In this document: in pieces, positions 33,459 to 44,201 of the stretch
How the letters are laid out: each line of letters opens with the position of its first letter
Numbering within the stretch: the first letter of the stretch is position 1
Assembly (NCBI RefSeq): GCF_014646155.1
Contig: NZ_BMMX01000001.1
Coordinates: forward strand, 155,100-219,099
Length of the DNA stretch: 64,000 nucleotides
DNA from: Mangrovihabitans endophyticus
Lineage (GTDB): Bacteria > Actinomycetota > Actinomycetes > Mycobacteriales > Micromonosporaceae
Direction of reading: 5' to 3'
Program-made: the position numbers and the translations under genes
The notes under the pieces: generated by a model
What the model was told of the DNA's origin: nothing
The model's database searches: none
What the model saw: only the letters and a program-made list of their open reading frames with translations

Positions 33459-34601
33459 TTACTTCGCGGCGGCGTCGCTCGGGTTGCCCGCACCCTGGGC
33501 GGCGGCCTTCAACGACTTGTCGACGTCCTCGAGCAGCTCCACCCAGCTACTCTCGAACTTCTCCACGCCCTCGTCCTCCAGGACCTGCACCACGTCGGCC
33601 ATGTCGACGCCGACGGCGGCCAGATCGGACATGGCCTGGCGGGCCGCGTCGTACGCGGTGGTGACGGTGTCGCCCTTGGTCTCGCCGTGGTCGGCGTACG
33701 CGGTGATCACCGACTCCGGCATGGTGTTCACCGTGCCGGGGGCGATGAGCTGCTCCACGTAGATGGTGTCCGGGAAGTCGGGGTTCTTGGTGGACGTGGA
33801 CGCCCACAGCGGACGCTGCGGGTGCGCACCCGCGTCGGCCAGCGCCTGCCAGCGGTCGGTGGCGAACGCCTCGGTGTACGCCTCGTACGCGAGCTGGGCG
33901 TTGGCGATCGCCGCCTTGCCCTTGAGCGCCTTGGCCTCGTCGCTGCCGATCTTGTCGAGGCGCTTGTCGACCTCGGTGTCGACACGGGAGACGAAGAAGG
34001 ACGCCACCGAGCCGATCTTGGTCAGGTCGTGTCCGTTCTCCTTGGCCTGCTCCAGACCGGACATGAACGCGTCCATCACCGCGCGGTAGCGCTCCAGCGA
34101 GAAGATCAGCGTCACGTTCACGCTGATTCCGGCCGCCAGGGTGGCGGTGATCGCGGGCAGCCCGGCCTTGGTGGCCGGGATCTTGATGAACAGGTTCGGC
34201 CGGTCGACCAGCCACCACAGAGTCTTGGCCTCGGCGATGGTCTTCTCGGTCTGGTGGGCCTTGCGCGGGTCCACCTCGATGGAGATCCTCCCGTCCACGC
34301 CGCCGGACGCATCGTACGCCGGACGCATCACGTCGCACGCCCAGCGTACGTCGTAGCCGGTCATCAGCCGCACGGCCTCCTCGACCGTGACGCCCTGCGC
34401 GGCCAGCTCGCGCACCTGCGCGTCGTAGGCGTCGGCGTCGGCCAGCGCCTTGGCGAAGATGGTCGGGTTGGTGGTGACGCCCACCAGATGCTGCTCACGG
34501 CGCATCTGGTCCAGCCCGCCGCTGGACAGGCGCACACGGGAGAGGTCATCGAGCCACACCGCCACCCCTGCGGCGGAGAGCTCGGCCAGCCTATCGGTCA
34601 T
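33459..34601 (-). CDS. tal: transaldolase
   Basis: 380 residues, the longer actinobacterial form. [13 protein letters not shown] near residue 42 and the Schiff-base lysine in [15 protein letters not shown] near residue 138 are present, along with [18 protein letters not shown]. It transfers dihydroxyacetone units between sugar phosphates in the non-oxidative pentose phosphate pathway. Lies between tkt and zwf in the same operon. Confidence 0.97.
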   Translation of the reverse strand: MTDRLAELSAAGVAVWLDDLSRVRLSSGGLDQMRREQHLVGVTTNPTIFAKALADADAYDAQVRELAAQGVTVEEAVRLMTGYDVRWACDVMRPAYDASGGVDGRISIEVDPRKAHQTEKTIAEAKTLWWLVDRPNLFIKIPATKAGLPAITATLAAGISVNVTLIFSLERYRAVMDAFMSGLEQAKENGHDLTKIGSVASFFVSRVDTEVDKRLDKIGSDEAKALKGKAAIANAQLAYEAYTEAFATDRWQALADAGAHPQRPLWASTSTKNPDFPDTIYVEQLIAPGTVNTMPESVITAYADHGETKGDTVTTAYDAARQAMSDLAAVGVDMADVVQVLEDEGVEKFESSWVELLEDVDKSLKAAAQGAGNPSDAAAK

Positions 34602-34636
34602 CGCGATCGCTCCTCAGTCGTCTTGTGCAGTGTGGC

Positions 34637-36787
34637 TCAGTTGCCGGTGGTTCCGCCGGTGATCTCGCCGACCTTGGCGAGCGCGGCGTTGGCCTTGGCC
34701 ACCACGTTGTCCGCGGTGAACCCGAACTGCTCGAACAGGGTCTTGGCCGGGGCGCTGGCACCGTAGTGCTCGATGCTGACCGCCTCGCCGGCCTCGCCGA
34801 GCAGCCGGTCCCAGCTCATCCGGATGCCCGCCTCGACGCTCACCCGGGCCTTGACGCCCCGCGGCAGTACCCGCTGCTGGTACGCGGTGTCCTGCTCGAA
34901 GAACCACTCCTGGCAGGGCATGGAGACCACGCGGGTGGGCGTGCCCTGCGCCTCCAGGCGTTCCTGGGCGGTGAGGCAGTGCTGCACCTCGGAGCCGGTG
35001 CCGATGAGGATGACCTCGGGCGTGCCGCTGGACGCCTCGGACAGGATGTAGCCGCCACGGAGCACGCCCTCGGCCGAGGCGTACGTGCTCCGGTCGATGG
35101 TCGGCAGGCCCTGGCGGCTGAGCGCCAGTGCGGTCGGGCGGTCGGTGTGCTCCAGCGCGCCGCGCCAGGCCCAGGCGGTCTCGTTGGCGTCCGCCGGGCG
35201 CACCACGTCCAGGCCGACGATGGCCCGCAGCGCGGACAGCGTCTCGATGGGCTGGTGCGTCGGGCCGTCCTCGCCCAGGCCGATGGAGTCGTGCGTCCAG
35301 ACGTAGGTGACCGGCAGCTTCATCAGGGCGGCCAGCCGCACCGCGGGACGCATGTAGTCGCTGAACACCAGGAACGTGCCGCCGTACGGGCGGGTGCCGC
35401 CGTGCAGCGCGATGCCGTTGAGGATCGCGCCCATGCCGTGCTCGCGGATGCCGAAGTGCAGCGTGCGGCCGTATTCGTTACCCGGGAACGACTTGGTCGC
35501 GTACTCCGACGGGATGAACGACGGCTCGCCCTTCATGGTGGTGTTGTTGCTCTCCGCCAGGTCGGCCGAGCCGCCCCACAGCTCCGGCAGGACCGGGGCG
35601 AGGGCCTCCAGTACCTTGGCCGAGGCGGCGCGTGACGCGATGCCCTTGGCATCGGCGGGGAACTCCGGCAGCGCGGCGGCCCAGCCGTCGGGCAGCGTGC
35701 GGGTGGCCATCCGGTCGTGCAGCTTCTTGGCGTCCGGGTTTGCCCCGGCCCAGGCGTCGTAGGACTTCTGCCACTCCGCGTGCGCCTGCGCGCCGCGGGC
35801 GGACACCTGGCGGGCGTGCTCGATCACCTCCGCGTCGACGGCGAAGGTCTCGTTCGGGTCGAAGCCGAGGATGGTCTTGGTGGCCGCCACCTCGTCGGCG
35901 CCCAGCGCCGAGCCGTGCGCCTTGCCGGTGTTCTGCTTGTTCGGCGCGGGCCAGCCGATGATGGTGCGCAGCACGATGAAGGAGGGGCGGTCGGTGACCG
36001 ACTGGGCCTCCATGATCGCCTGGTGCAGCGCCTCGACGTCCTCGTGGTAGTCGCCCTTGGCCGGGTCGCCGGTGCGCCAGTCGACGGTCTGCACGTGCCA
36101 GCCGTACGCGGCATAGCGGGCCCCGGCGTCCTCGTTCTTGGCGATCCGGGTGTCGTCCTCGATGGAGATCTCGTTGTCGTCGTAGATCAGCGTGAGGTTG
36201 CCCAGCTTCTGCACCGAGGCCAGCGCGCTGGCCTCGTGGCTGACGCCCTCCTCGATGTCACCGTCCGAGCAGAACGCGTAGACGTGGTGGTCGAACGGCG
36301 AGGCGCCGGGCTCGGCGGCCGGGTCGAACAGGCCGCGTTCGCGGCGAGCGGCCATGGCCATGCCGACGGCGTTGCCGATGCCCTGACCGAGCGGGCCGGT
36401 GGTGACCTCGACGCCGGGCGTGTGGCCGTACTCGGGGTGGCCGGGCGTCAGCGAGTCCCACTGGCGCAGCGCGGCCAGGTCATCCAGGCTCAGGCCGTAG
36501 CCGGCCAGGTAGAGCTGGATGTACAGGGTGAGGCTGGAGTGCCCACAGGAGAGTACGAAGCGGTCCCGGCCGACCCAGTTCGGGTCGGTCGGGTCGTGCC
36601 GCATCACCTTGTTGAACAGCAGATATGCGGCGGGAGCCAGGCTCATCGCCGTGCCGGGGTGGCCGTTGCCGGCCTTCTCCACGGCGTCCATGGCCAGCAC
36701 CCGGACGGTGTCTACCGCCTTGCGGTCGAGGTCGGACCAGTTGAGAGCAGGATGTTTGGCAGCCACGTCGGTGAGCTCCTCGGGCAT
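34637..36787 (-). CDS. tkt: transketolase
   Basis: Thiamine-diphosphate enzyme of the pentose phosphate pathway, 716 residues. Seen: AGNGHPGTAMSLAPAAYLL near residue 40, TGPLGQGIGNAVGMA near 126, the ThDP/Mg site CSDGDIEEGVSHEA, and the pyrimidine-domain VYVWTHDSIGLGEDGPTHQP-type segment. ATG at 36787 opens the leftward operon of five genes. An ATAGGGT -10-like box lies about 26 bases upstream on the minus strand. Confidence 0.98.
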   Translation of the reverse strand: MPEELTDVAAKHPALNWSDLDRKAVDTVRVLAMDAVEKAGNGHPGTAMSLAPAAYLLFNKVMRHDPTDPNWVGRDRFVLSCGHSSLTLYIQLYLAGYGLSLDDLAALRQWDSLTPGHPEYGHTPGVEVTTGPLGQGIGNAVGMAMAARRERGLFDPAAEPGASPFDHHVYAFCSDGDIEEGVSHEASALASVQKLGNLTLIYDDNEISIEDDTRIAKNEDAGARYAAYGWHVQTVDWRTGDPAKGDYHEDVEALHQAIMEAQSVTDRPSFIVLRTIIGWPAPNKQNTGKAHGSALGADEVAATKTILGFDPNETFAVDAEVIEHARQVSARGAQAHAEWQKSYDAWAGANPDAKKLHDRMATRTLPDGWAAALPEFPADAKGIASRAASAKVLEALAPVLPELWGGSADLAESNNTTMKGEPSFIPSEYATKSFPGNEYGRTLHFGIREHGMGAILNGIALHGGTRPYGGTFLVFSDYMRPAVRLAALMKLPVTYVWTHDSIGLGEDGPTHQPIETLSALRAIVGLDVVRPADANETAWAWRGALEHTDRPTALALSRQGLPTIDRSTYASAEGVLRGGYILSEASSGTPEVILIGTGSEVQHCLTAQERLEAQGTPTRVVSMPCQEWFFEQDTAYQQRVLPRGVKARVSVEAGIRMSWDRLLGEAGEAVSIEHYGASAPAKTLFEQFGFTADNVVAKANAALAKVGEITGGTTGN

Positions 36788-37051
36788 GGAATGTTCGAAT
36801 CCTTTTGCACTTGACCCTATCTACATGGGCTAAACCCCCGCCCGGGGAACGGGGGAGGCCCATACGCTGAGAGCGGACACGATGGTTCACGGACGGTCCG
36901 CTGCCGGGGATCACCGATGTGACGCCGTGCACCCGCGACGGGTCGCCCCGGCTGCGTGCCGCGCTGCGCGTAGTCTGTCCGAGCGTGCCGCCGGCCCTGG
37001 CCGGCAAGGGCCCGTGTGTCAGGCCGTGCCGAAGCCGGAAGGTGGCTGTCC

Positions 37052-38005
37052 GTGAGCATGATCACCGAGCGTCCCGTCTACGGGAAGCCCGGCCTTCCGG
37101 ACCGCCCTCGGCAAGAGGCGGCCCCGGTGCGGCGTGACCTGGCCGGCGTGATCAAGGCGTACGTGGCGCTGACCAAACCGCGCATCGTCGAGCTGCTGCT
37201 GGTCACCACGGTGCCCGCCATGATGCTCGCCGCGGGCGGGCTTCCCGACCTGGTCACGGCGGTGGTCGTGCTGATCGGTGGGTCGCTGGCCGCGGGTGCC
37301 GCGAGCGCGCTGAACTGCTACATCGACCGTGACATCGACCAGTTGATGCGGCGCACCAAGCGGCGCCCGCTTCCCGCGCACAGCGTGACTCCGCGGGCGG
37401 TGCTGATCTTCGGCTTGGCGCTGGCGGCCGTTTCGCTGGTGCTCATGGGCGTCTTCACCAACGTGCTGGCCACCGTCCTGACCGCCGCCGCGATCGTGTA
37501 CTACGACGTGGTCTATACGATGTGGCTGAAGCGCCGCACGCCGCAGAACACGTTCTGGGGCGGGATTTGCGGCGCCGCCCCGGTGATCATCGGATGGGCC
37601 GCGGTGACCGGCTCGGTGGCCCCGCTGGGCTGGGCGCTTTTTGCTGTTGTCTTCTTTTGGCAGATGCCGCATTTCTATGCGCTCGCCATCAAGTACAAGG
37701 CCGACTATGCCCGCGCGGGCATCCCGATGCTCCCGGTGGTGCGGTCCGCCGCCCGGGTGAACCGGGAGATCCTGGTGTTCACCGTGCTCACGGTGGTCGC
37801 GTCGCTGGCCGCGTGGCCGCTGGGCATGGGCCCGGTCTACGGCGTGGCGGCGGTGCTCACCGGCGGTCTGTTCCTCGCCGAGGCGGTGCGTCTGGTGTCG
37901 CGGTCGCGACGCGGTGAGCCGCTGCACGCGATGCGGCTCTTCCACCTGTCCACGACATACTTGACGCTGCTGTTCATCGCGGTGGCGTGCGACGCTCTCC
38001 TCTGA
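37052..38005 (+). CDS. ctaB: protoheme IX farnesyltransferase (heme O synthase)
   Basis: 317 residues of the UbiA prenyltransferase family with about nine membrane helices. Both Asp-rich substrate sites are present: [20 protein letters not shown] near residue 89 and [14 protein letters not shown] near 215. [14 protein letters not shown] near residue 37 is the CtaB hallmark. It adds the farnesyl group to heme B for the aa3-type oxidase; ctaA, the next step, is 1.4 kb away. GTG at 37052 follows GGAAGG; an ATG two codons on is an alternative. Confidence 0.96.
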   Translation: MSMITERPVYGKPGLPDRPRQEAAPVRRDLAGVIKAYVALTKPRIVELLLVTTVPAMMLAAGGLPDLVTAVVVLIGGSLAAGAASALNCYIDRDIDQLMRRTKRRPLPAHSVTPRAVLIFGLALAAVSLVLMGVFTNVLATVLTAAAIVYYDVVYTMWLKRRTPQNTFWGGICGAAPVIIGWAAVTGSVAPLGWALFAVVFFWQMPHFYALAIKYKADYARAGIPMLPVVRSAARVNREILVFTVLTVVASLAAWPLGMGPVYGVAAVLTGGLFLAEAVRLVSRSRRGEPLHAMRLFHLSTTYLTLLFIAVACDALL

Positions 38006-38064
38006 GTGAACCGCCCGCCGTTTTGCCCCATTTGTCGATGAACCGGGCGTAGCTCATTCGGCGG

Positions 38065-38083
38065 ATTGCGGTCACCCCGCAAT
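38065..38083. other. small perfect hairpin downstream of ctaB
   Basis: ATTGCGG and CCGCAAT with a TCACC loop, 60 bases after the ctaB stop; no T-run. Possible weak terminator. Confidence 0.3.
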
Positions 38084-38164
38084 TCAGGCGCAATACGGTC
38101 AAAGCAGGGTGAGGAACGGCTAAACTCCCTGGTAATTGGCATCACACAACAGGGGTGAAGTTAC

Positions 38165-38192
38165 TTGCGATGGGGCCAAGGTTGCTTAGGCT
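38165..38192 (+). promoter_or_regulatory. promoter of a leaderless small gene
   Basis: TTGCGA (38165-38170), a 16-base spacer and TAGGCT (38187-38192). Transcription would begin at about the ATG at 38200, and there is no ribosome site, so the message is probably leaderless. Confidence 0.55.
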
Positions 38193-38199
38193 GCCCCCC

Positions 38200-38493
38200 A
38201 TGGCAGAAGGTTCCGGCACATTGACCGCCGACATCAAGTCGTTCGCCGGCCAGCACGGCGGCGCGCGTGCGGTCATCGAATACGTCGGCAAGCGGGGCGC
38301 ACGCATCGTCCTGGTCGGCGAAGACGGCGAGTGGTCTGACCAGTTCGTCGCCGGCGGCACCGACGTGGCCCGCCGGGCTTGCGACGAGGCGGGTGTCCAA
38401 GTGGAGAACGAGTGGGAGCGCGAGCTCATGGAGCAGATGCGTCCCAGCAACGACCTCTGGCGCTCGATGGCCCGACGGAGCATGGCCCGATGA
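38200..38493 (+). CDS. small conserved hypothetical protein
   Basis: 97 residues, not recognised. It is soluble and mixed alpha/beta in look: LTADIKSFAGQHGGARAVIEY, then GARIVLVGEDGEWSDQFVAGG, an acidic helix (ACDEAGVQVENEWERELMEQ) and a basic end (SMARRSMAR). The ATG at 38200 is chosen because it is 7 bases after a -10 box and gives a compact protein; a longer upstream form (38155) is less likely. An ATP-grasp gene follows 24 bp downstream. Confidence 0.65.
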   Translation: MAEGSGTLTADIKSFAGQHGGARAVIEYVGKRGARIVLVGEDGEWSDQFVAGGTDVARRACDEAGVQVENEWERELMEQMRPSNDLWRSMARRSMAR

Positions 38494-38517
38494 CGCAGCC
38501 CGGCTAGCTTCTCACCC

Positions 38518-39441
38518 ATGACCTCAGCGCACTCCCCTTCCACCACCCATGTCGCAGCGACCCGGGAAACCTCCCGGGTCGCTCTTGTCACCTGCACCCG
38601 GATGCCCGACCTGCACCCCGACGACCAGGGCTTGCGCGCGGCGTTGCGCGCCCGCGGCGCCCGGGTGGACGCGGTGAGCTGGGACGACCCGGCCGTGGAC
38701 TGGGCCGGTTACGACCTCGCGGTGCTGCGCTCGACGTGGGACTACACCCAACGGCGCGACGAATTCGTGGCCTGGGCGAGCCGGGTGCCCCGCCTGGCCA
38801 ACCCGGCGCCAATCGTCGCCTGGAACACCGACAAGCACTATCTGCGCGACCTCGCCGCGGCCGGGCTGCCGGTCACGCCGACCACCTTCGTGGAACCGGG
38901 ACAGCGGTGGACGGCGCCGGACTCCGGCGTCTGGGTGGTCAAGCCGGCGGTCAGCGCGGGCAGCCTGGACACCGGCCGGTACGAGATGCCCGGCGCGTCG
39001 CACGCCGCCACGGCACATGTGGACCGGCTCACCGCGGCCGGGCGGACCGTCATGGTGCAGCCCTACCTGGAGGCAGTGGACACCGTGGGGGAGACGACGG
39101 TGCTGTGCTTCCCGGACGCCACCGGTGCGCTCGCATACAGCCACGGCGTCCGCAAGCCCGCGATGCTGACCGGCCCGGATGGCGGCGACCCGGAGCCGTG
39201 GGCGCGGGAGCGCATCGCCGCGTGCACCCCCGCCCCCGCCGAGCTGGCGGTGGCCGAACGGGTGCTGGCCGCGGTGCCCGGCGGGACCGGACAGTTGCTC
39301 TATGCCCGGGTCGACCTGATCCCCGGTCCGGACGGCGAGCCGCTGCTGCTGGAGCTGGAGCTCACCGAGCCGTCACTGTTCTTCGATCACGCGCCGGGCG
39401 CGGCCGACCGGATGGCGGACGCGGTGCTGGCACGCGCGTGA
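38518..39441 (+). CDS. ATP-grasp domain protein (RimK/glutathione-synthetase-like)
   Basis: 307 residues. The N-terminal part (VALVTCTRMPDLHPDD, VLRSTWDYTQRRDEF) matches a family of stand-alone ATP-grasp proteins. The catalytic domain shows VWVVKPAVSAGSLDTGRYE near residue 138 and the Mg site LYARVDLIPGPDGEPLLLELELTEPS-type end (Asp, Glu, Glu). Such enzymes join a carboxylate to an amine or thiol with ATP; substrates unknown. ATG at 38518 is 7 bases after TAGCTT, so it may be leaderless. Its 3' end overlaps ctaA, on the other strand, by 55 bp. Confidence 0.82.
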   Translation: MTSAHSPSTTHVAATRETSRVALVTCTRMPDLHPDDQGLRAALRARGARVDAVSWDDPAVDWAGYDLAVLRSTWDYTQRRDEFVAWASRVPRLANPAPIVAWNTDKHYLRDLAAAGLPVTPTTFVEPGQRWTAPDSGVWVVKPAVSAGSLDTGRYEMPGASHAATAHVDRLTAAGRTVMVQPYLEAVDTVGETTVLCFPDATGALAYSHGVRKPAMLTGPDGGDPEPWARERIAACTPAPAELAVAERVLAAVPGGTGQLLYARVDLIPGPDGEPLLLELELTEPSLFFDHAPGAADRMADAVLARA

Positions 39442-40394
39442 CCGGCCGGCGCCGGGGACGCGGAGATCGGTGTCTCCGGCGCGGGCGCGCTCGCCGCGGG
39501 CGCGTCGACGGCGGACGGCACGGCGACGGCGTGCGCCCGCTCTCGCAGGCTCCACAGCATCGCCAGCGTGCCGATCCACACCAGCGTCGCGCCCAGCATG
39601 TGGGCACCCACCAGCAGCACCGGCAGGTGGGTGAAGTACTGCACGAAGCCGATCAGCCCCTGCGCCAGCTCGATCCCGACCAGCACGGCCGCCGCCCGCG
39701 CCGCGGCCGGCGGCGCCTGCACCGCGCGCAGCGCGAACCACAGCGCCGCGGACAGCCCGATGAGCAGGAAGACCAGGTCGGCGTGCGCCTGGGCGACGGT
39801 GGCCGGGTCCAGGCCGGTGCGCCGGGCATTCTGGTCGCCCGCGTGCGGGCCGCTGCCGGTGACGATCACCCCGGCCACCAGGACGGCCGCGCTGGCCACG
39901 GCGGTGAGCCGGGCCAACGTCCGGACGTGCGCGGGCACCAGCGCCCGCGCCGGGCCGTCGCCCTCGCCGGTGCGGCGCCACAGTGCGTACGCCCCGGCGA
40001 TCAGCGCCATGGAGAGCAGGAAATGCAGGCCGACCACCCACGGGTTGAGGCCGGTCAGCACGGTGATGCCGCCGATCACGCCCTGGCCCGGGATGCCCAG
40101 GCCGACCGCGAGCGCGAGCAGCACCAGCGAGCGGCGGCGCGGCCGCAGCAGCGCGACGACGAAACAGGCCAGCGCGATCAGGGCCAGGGCCACGCCGAGC
40201 ACCCGGTTGCCGAACTCGATCACCCCGTGCGCGCCCATCGCGGCGGTGGTGGTGTAGGAGTCGGCGGTGCACCGCGGCCACGTCGGACACCCCAGGCCGG
40301 AGCCGGTCAGCCGGACCGCGGCGCCGGTCACCACCAGAGCGGCGTTGGCGATCAGAGATGCCAGGGCAAGGGGACGCAGCAGACCGAACCTCAC
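39387..40394 (-). CDS. ctaA: heme A synthase (COX15/CtaA family)
   Basis: 335 residues with eight membrane helices. It oxidises heme O to heme A. Heme-ligand histidines appear in paired positions (AHGVIEFGNR, VVGLHFLLSMA, QAHADLVFLL, VGAHMLGATL), and the extracytoplasmic cysteine pair is in GSGLGCPTWPRCTAD near residue 35. The last 40 residues are Ala/Pro-rich and extend past the usual end, overlapping the convergent ATP-grasp gene. GTG start at 40394, divergent from sufR. Confidence 0.95.
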   Translation of the reverse strand: MRFGLLRPLALASLIANAALVVTGAAVRLTGSGLGCPTWPRCTADSYTTTAAMGAHGVIEFGNRVLGVALALIALACFVVALLRPRRRSLVLLALAVGLGIPGQGVIGGITVLTGLNPWVVGLHFLLSMALIAGAYALWRRTGEGDGPARALVPAHVRTLARLTAVASAAVLVAGVIVTGSGPHAGDQNARRTGLDPATVAQAHADLVFLLIGLSAALWFALRAVQAPPAAARAAAVLVGIELAQGLIGFVQYFTHLPVLLVGAHMLGATLVWIGTLAMLWSLRERAHAVAVPSAVDAPAASAPAPETPISASPAPAGHARASTASAIRSAAPGA

Positions 40395-40479
40395 GTCACG
40401 GATCGTACGCGTGGGCCCTGCGGCCGCTCGGCGGCGGCACCGTCCGGTGTCCGGTGTCCTGGATCACCGCGTCGGCGGT

Positions 40480-40508
40480 TTGCAGGGACCCCGCGAAATA
40501 CGTAACGT
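40480..40508 (+). promoter_or_regulatory. promoter of the SUF operon
   Basis: TTGCAG (40480-40485), a 17-base spacer and TAACGT (40503-40508), 7 bases before the sufR GTG. A leaderless operon start is predicted. The ACGTAACGT direct repeat covering the -10 box (40500-40508) could be part of the SufR operator. Confidence 0.6.
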
Positions 40509-40515
40509 TGTCGTA

Positions 40516-41262
40516 GTGAAAAAAGAGGTGCGTGTCCGGACCGGCGTGGCGGCGACCGCCACGACGGACGGTCGCACCCGCGATCGCGTGGCGCGGCTGC
40601 TGCTGGAGCGGGGTGCGGCCACCGCGGCCGAGCTCGGCGCGCAACTGGGCCTGAGCCCGGCGGCGATCCGCAAGCATCTGGACGCGATGTTCGCCGAGCG
40701 GCTGGTGGAGACGCGCGAGTTGCGCGTCGCCGGCCGGCGCGGCCGGGGCCGCCCGGCCAAGGCGTTCGTGCTGACCGCCGCCGCCCGGGAGACATTCCCG
40801 CACTTCTACGACGACATCGCCACCGCCGCGCTGCGGTGGATCGCCGAGCACGGCGGCCCGGAGGCGGTCAGCGCGTTCGCCGCCACCCAGGTCGCGGCGC
40901 TGGAGGAGAGTTGTCGCGGTGCGTTGCGCGAGGCCGGGCGCGACCCGATCGCGCGGGCGGAGGCGCTCGCCGAGGCCCTGACCGACGAGGGCTACGCTGC
41001 GAACGCGACCACGATCGCGTCCGGTGGGCAGCTATGCCAGCACCACTGCCCGGTGGCACATGTGGCCGCCGAATTCCCGCAGCTGTGCGACGCCGAGACG
41101 GAGGTCATCTCCCGGCTCATCGGCACCCACGTGCAGCGGCTCGCCACCATCGCGCACGGTGACGGGGTGTGCACGACGCACATCCCCACGCTACCCATGA
41201 CCGGACCGACGACCGCGCCAGAGACCACGGTCCAGAACACCACGGTGAGGACAGACACATGA
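40516..41262 (+). CDS. sufR: SufR-type Fe-S-sensing transcriptional regulator
   Basis: 248 residues. Winged-helix HTH near residues 17-75 ([37 protein letters not shown]). The C-terminal region has four spaced cysteines ([22 protein letters not shown]) suited to bind an Fe-S cluster, as in SufR repressors. It heads the SUF operon and probably represses it when clusters are plentiful. GTG at 40516 matches a leaderless promoter. The stop overlaps sufB by 4 bp. Confidence 0.92.
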   Translation: MKKEVRVRTGVAATATTDGRTRDRVARLLLERGAATAAELGAQLGLSPAAIRKHLDAMFAERLVETRELRVAGRRGRGRPAKAFVLTAAARETFPHFYDDIATAALRWIAEHGGPEAVSAFAATQVAALEESCRGALREAGRDPIARAEALAEALTDEGYAANATTIASGGQLCQHHCPVAHVAAEFPQLCDAETEVISRLIGTHVQRLATIAHGDGVCTTHIPTLPMTGPTTAPETTVQNTTVRTDT

Positions 41263-42680
41263 CCGACCAGATCGTCACTCAGGAAGAGCATCTCGCCGCC
41301 CTGGGCAAGTACGAGTACGGGTGGGCCGACTCGGACGTCGCCGGCGCGTCCGCCCAGCGCGGGCTGTCCGAGGCCGTGGTGCGCGATATCTCGGCCAAGA
41401 AGAGCGAGCCGGAGTGGATGCTGGAGCGTCGGCTCAAGGGCCTGCGCCTGTTCGACCGCAAGCCGATGCCGAACTGGGGCGCGGACCTCACCGGCATCGA
41501 CTTCGACAACATCAAGTACTTCGTGCGGTCCACCGAGAAGCAGGCGGCCTCGTGGGACGACCTGCCCGCGGACATCAAGGCGACGTACGACAGGTTGGGC
41601 ATCCCGGAGGCGGAGAAGCAGCGCCTGATCGCCGGTGTGGCCGCGCAGTACGAGTCCGAGGTGGTCTACCACAAGATCCGTGAGGACCTGGAGGAGCAGG
41701 GCGTCCTGTTCCTGGACACCGACACCGGGTTGCGCGAGCACGAGGACCTGTTCAAGGAGTACTTCGGCACGGTCATCCCGGTGGGCGACAACAAGTTCGC
41801 CGCGCTGAACACCTCGGTGTGGTCCGGCGGGTCGTTCATCTATGTGCCCAAGGGCGTTCACGTCGAGATCCCGCTGCAGGCCTACTTCCGGATCAACACC
41901 GAGAACATGGGCCAGTTCGAGCGCACGCTGATCATCGTCGACGAGGGCGCGTACGTGCACTACGTCGAGGGCTGCACCGCGCCGATCTACTCCTCCGACT
42001 CGTTGCACTCCGCGGTGGTGGAGATCGTGGTGAAGAAGAACGCGCGCTGCCGCTACACCACGATCCAGAACTGGTCGAACAACGTCTACAACCTGGTCAC
42101 CAAGCGCGCGACCTGCGAAGCGGGCGCGACGATGGAGTGGATCGACGGCAACATCGGCTCCAAGGTGACGATGAAGTACCCGGCGGTCTACATGACCGGG
42201 CCGCACGCCAAGGGCGAGGTGCTCTCGGTCGCCATGGCCGGCGAGGGCCAGCACCAGGATGCCGGCGCGAAGATGGTGCACGCGGCGCCGCACACCTCCT
42301 CGACCATCGTGTCCAAGTCGATCGCCCGGGGCGGCGGCCGCACCTCGTACCGCGGGCTGGTGCAGGTGCTGGACGGGGCCAACCGCAGCGCCAGCACGGT
42401 CAAGTGCGACGCGTTGCTGGTCGACACCATCTCCCGCAGCGACACCTATCCGTACGTCGACATCCGCGAGGACGACGTGGCGATGGGCCACGAGGCGACC
42501 GTGTCCAAGGTCAGCGAGGACCAGCTCTTCTACCTGATGAGCCGCGGCCTGACCGAGGACGAGGCGATGGCGATGATCGTGCGCGGCTTCATCGAGCCGA
42601 TCGCCAAGGAGCTGCCGATGGAGTACGCGCTGGAACTGAACCGCCTGATCGAGCTGCAGATGGAGGGCGCGGTCGGCTGA
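41259..42680 (+). CDS. sufB: Fe-S cluster assembly scaffold SufB
   Basis: 473 residues, beta-helix scaffold on which SUF clusters are built. Family sequences: [49 protein letters not shown], the scaffold cysteine in [11 protein letters not shown] near residue 250, and [19 protein letters not shown] at the C-terminus. ATG at 41259 overlaps the sufR stop (ATGA) and follows GGTGAGGA. Confidence 0.98.
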   Translation: MTDQIVTQEEHLAALGKYEYGWADSDVAGASAQRGLSEAVVRDISAKKSEPEWMLERRLKGLRLFDRKPMPNWGADLTGIDFDNIKYFVRSTEKQAASWDDLPADIKATYDRLGIPEAEKQRLIAGVAAQYESEVVYHKIREDLEEQGVLFLDTDTGLREHEDLFKEYFGTVIPVGDNKFAALNTSVWSGGSFIYVPKGVHVEIPLQAYFRINTENMGQFERTLIIVDEGAYVHYVEGCTAPIYSSDSLHSAVVEIVVKKNARCRYTTIQNWSNNVYNLVTKRATCEAGATMEWIDGNIGSKVTMKYPAVYMTGPHAKGEVLSVAMAGEGQHQDAGAKMVHAAPHTSSTIVSKSIARGGGRTSYRGLVQVLDGANRSASTVKCDALLVDTISRSDTYPYVDIREDDVAMGHEATVSKVSEDQLFYLMSRGLTEDEAMAMIVRGFIEPIAKELPMEYALELNRLIELQMEGAVG

Positions 42681-42730
42681 CCGCGTCCACCCACCGGAAC
42701 CAATCCGCGCAATCGCAGAGCAAGGACGAG

Positions 42731-43867
42731 ATGAGTACCGAGGCCATGGCACCGCCCAGCACCAAGTCGCAGGTGCTGCGTTCGTTCGACGTCGCCGACT
42801 TCCCGGCCCTCACCGGGCTGGAGGAGGACTGGCGCTTCACCCCGCTGAAGCGGCTGGGCGAGCTGGCCACGGCCACGTCGCTGAACGGTGCCGCGCCGAC
42901 CGTGCAGCCGATGGGCGACCTGCCCGCCGGCGTCACCGTGTCCGAAGTGCACCCGGGCAAGGTCGAGCCGCTGCTGACCCCGTTCGACCGGATCAGCGCG
43001 CTGGCGCACGGCTCGGCCGCGGCGGTCAGCCTGATCGAGGTGGCGCCGGAGACCGAGAGTGCCGAACCGGTGGTGATCCGGGTGACCGGGCAGGGCGTGA
43101 CCGCGGCCGCCGCGCGGACCGTGGTCCGGGTCGGGGCGTTCGCCCGGGTCACGCTGATCCTGGAGCAGCTCGGCACGGCCACCGTGGCGGACAACCTGGA
43201 GGTCGTGCTGGCCGACAACGCCCAGCTCACCTTCGTCACGCTTGCCGAATGGGATCTGGGCGCGGTGCAGGCCCAGCACCTCCGGTTCCGGGTCGGCCGC
43301 GACGCCCGCGTCAACCACGTGCAGGTCGCGCTGGGTGGCGACCTGGTTCGCCAGTTCACCAGCGTCGAGTACGCCGGACGGGGCGGCGAGGCGGAGCTGC
43401 ACGGGCTGTACTTCGCCGACGCCGGCCAGCACCTGGAGCACCGTCAGTTCGTCGACCACGGGGTGCCGGACTGTCGCAGCTACGTCGGATACCGTGGCGC
43501 GTTGCAGGGCGCGTCGGCGCACACCGTCTGGGTCGGCGACGTGCTGATCCGGGCCGCGGCGACCGGCACCGACACCTACGAGATCAACCGGAACCTGGTG
43601 CTGACCGACGGCGCGCGGGCCGACTCGGTGCCGAACCTGGAGATCGAAACCGGCGAGGTGGCCGGTGCCGGGCACGCGAGCGCCACCGGTCGGTTCGACG
43701 ACGAGCAACTGTTCTACCTGATGGCCCGTGGCATCCCCGAAGACGAGGCGCGCAAGCTCGTGGTGCGCGGCTTCTTCGCCGAGCTGATCAACAAGATTCC
43801 GTGGCCGGAGCTGCGCGAGCGCCTCGGCGACGCGATCGAGGCCCGGCTGGCCAAGGCGGGAGCGTAA
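42731..43867 (+). CDS. sufD: Fe-S cluster assembly protein SufD
   Basis: 378 residues, paralogue and partner of SufB in the SufBCD complex. Seen: EEDWRFTPLKRLGELA near the N-terminus, the beta-helix middle, GVPDCRSYVGYRGALQG with the conserved region around residue 240, and the C-terminal LFYLMARGIPEDEARKLVVRGFFAE. ATG at 42731 follows AAGGACGAG. Confidence 0.97.
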   Translation: MSTEAMAPPSTKSQVLRSFDVADFPALTGLEEDWRFTPLKRLGELATATSLNGAAPTVQPMGDLPAGVTVSEVHPGKVEPLLTPFDRISALAHGSAAAVSLIEVAPETESAEPVVIRVTGQGVTAAAARTVVRVGAFARVTLILEQLGTATVADNLEVVLADNAQLTFVTLAEWDLGAVQAQHLRFRVGRDARVNHVQVALGGDLVRQFTSVEYAGRGGEAELHGLYFADAGQHLEHRQFVDHGVPDCRSYVGYRGALQGASAHTVWVGDVLIRAAATGTDTYEINRNLVLTDGARADSVPNLEIETGEVAGAGHASATGRFDDEQLFYLMARGIPEDEARKLVVRGFFAELINKIPWPELRERLGDAIEARLAKAGA

Positions 43868-43872
43868 CGGAC

Positions 43873-44201
43873 GTGAGCTTCCACCTGGTCGGCCCGGCGG
43901 ACGACGTCGCCAAGGGCTCGGTGCGCAGCGTCGAGGTCGACGGCGTCGAGATCGCCGTGGTCCGCGCCGACGACGGCGAGCTGTACGCGGTGCGCGACGA
44001 GTGCAGCCATGCGGCGATCGCGCTGTCCGAGGGCGAACTGGACGGCTGCACCCTGGAGTGCTGGCTGCACGGATCGCGCTTCGACCTGCGTACCGGGGAA
44101 CCCACCGGCCTGCCCGCCACCGAGCCGGTGGCGACCTTCCCCGTCGAGATCCGCGACGGAGACATCTATGTTTCGACGACACCGAGCAATGGAGTGAACC
44201 C

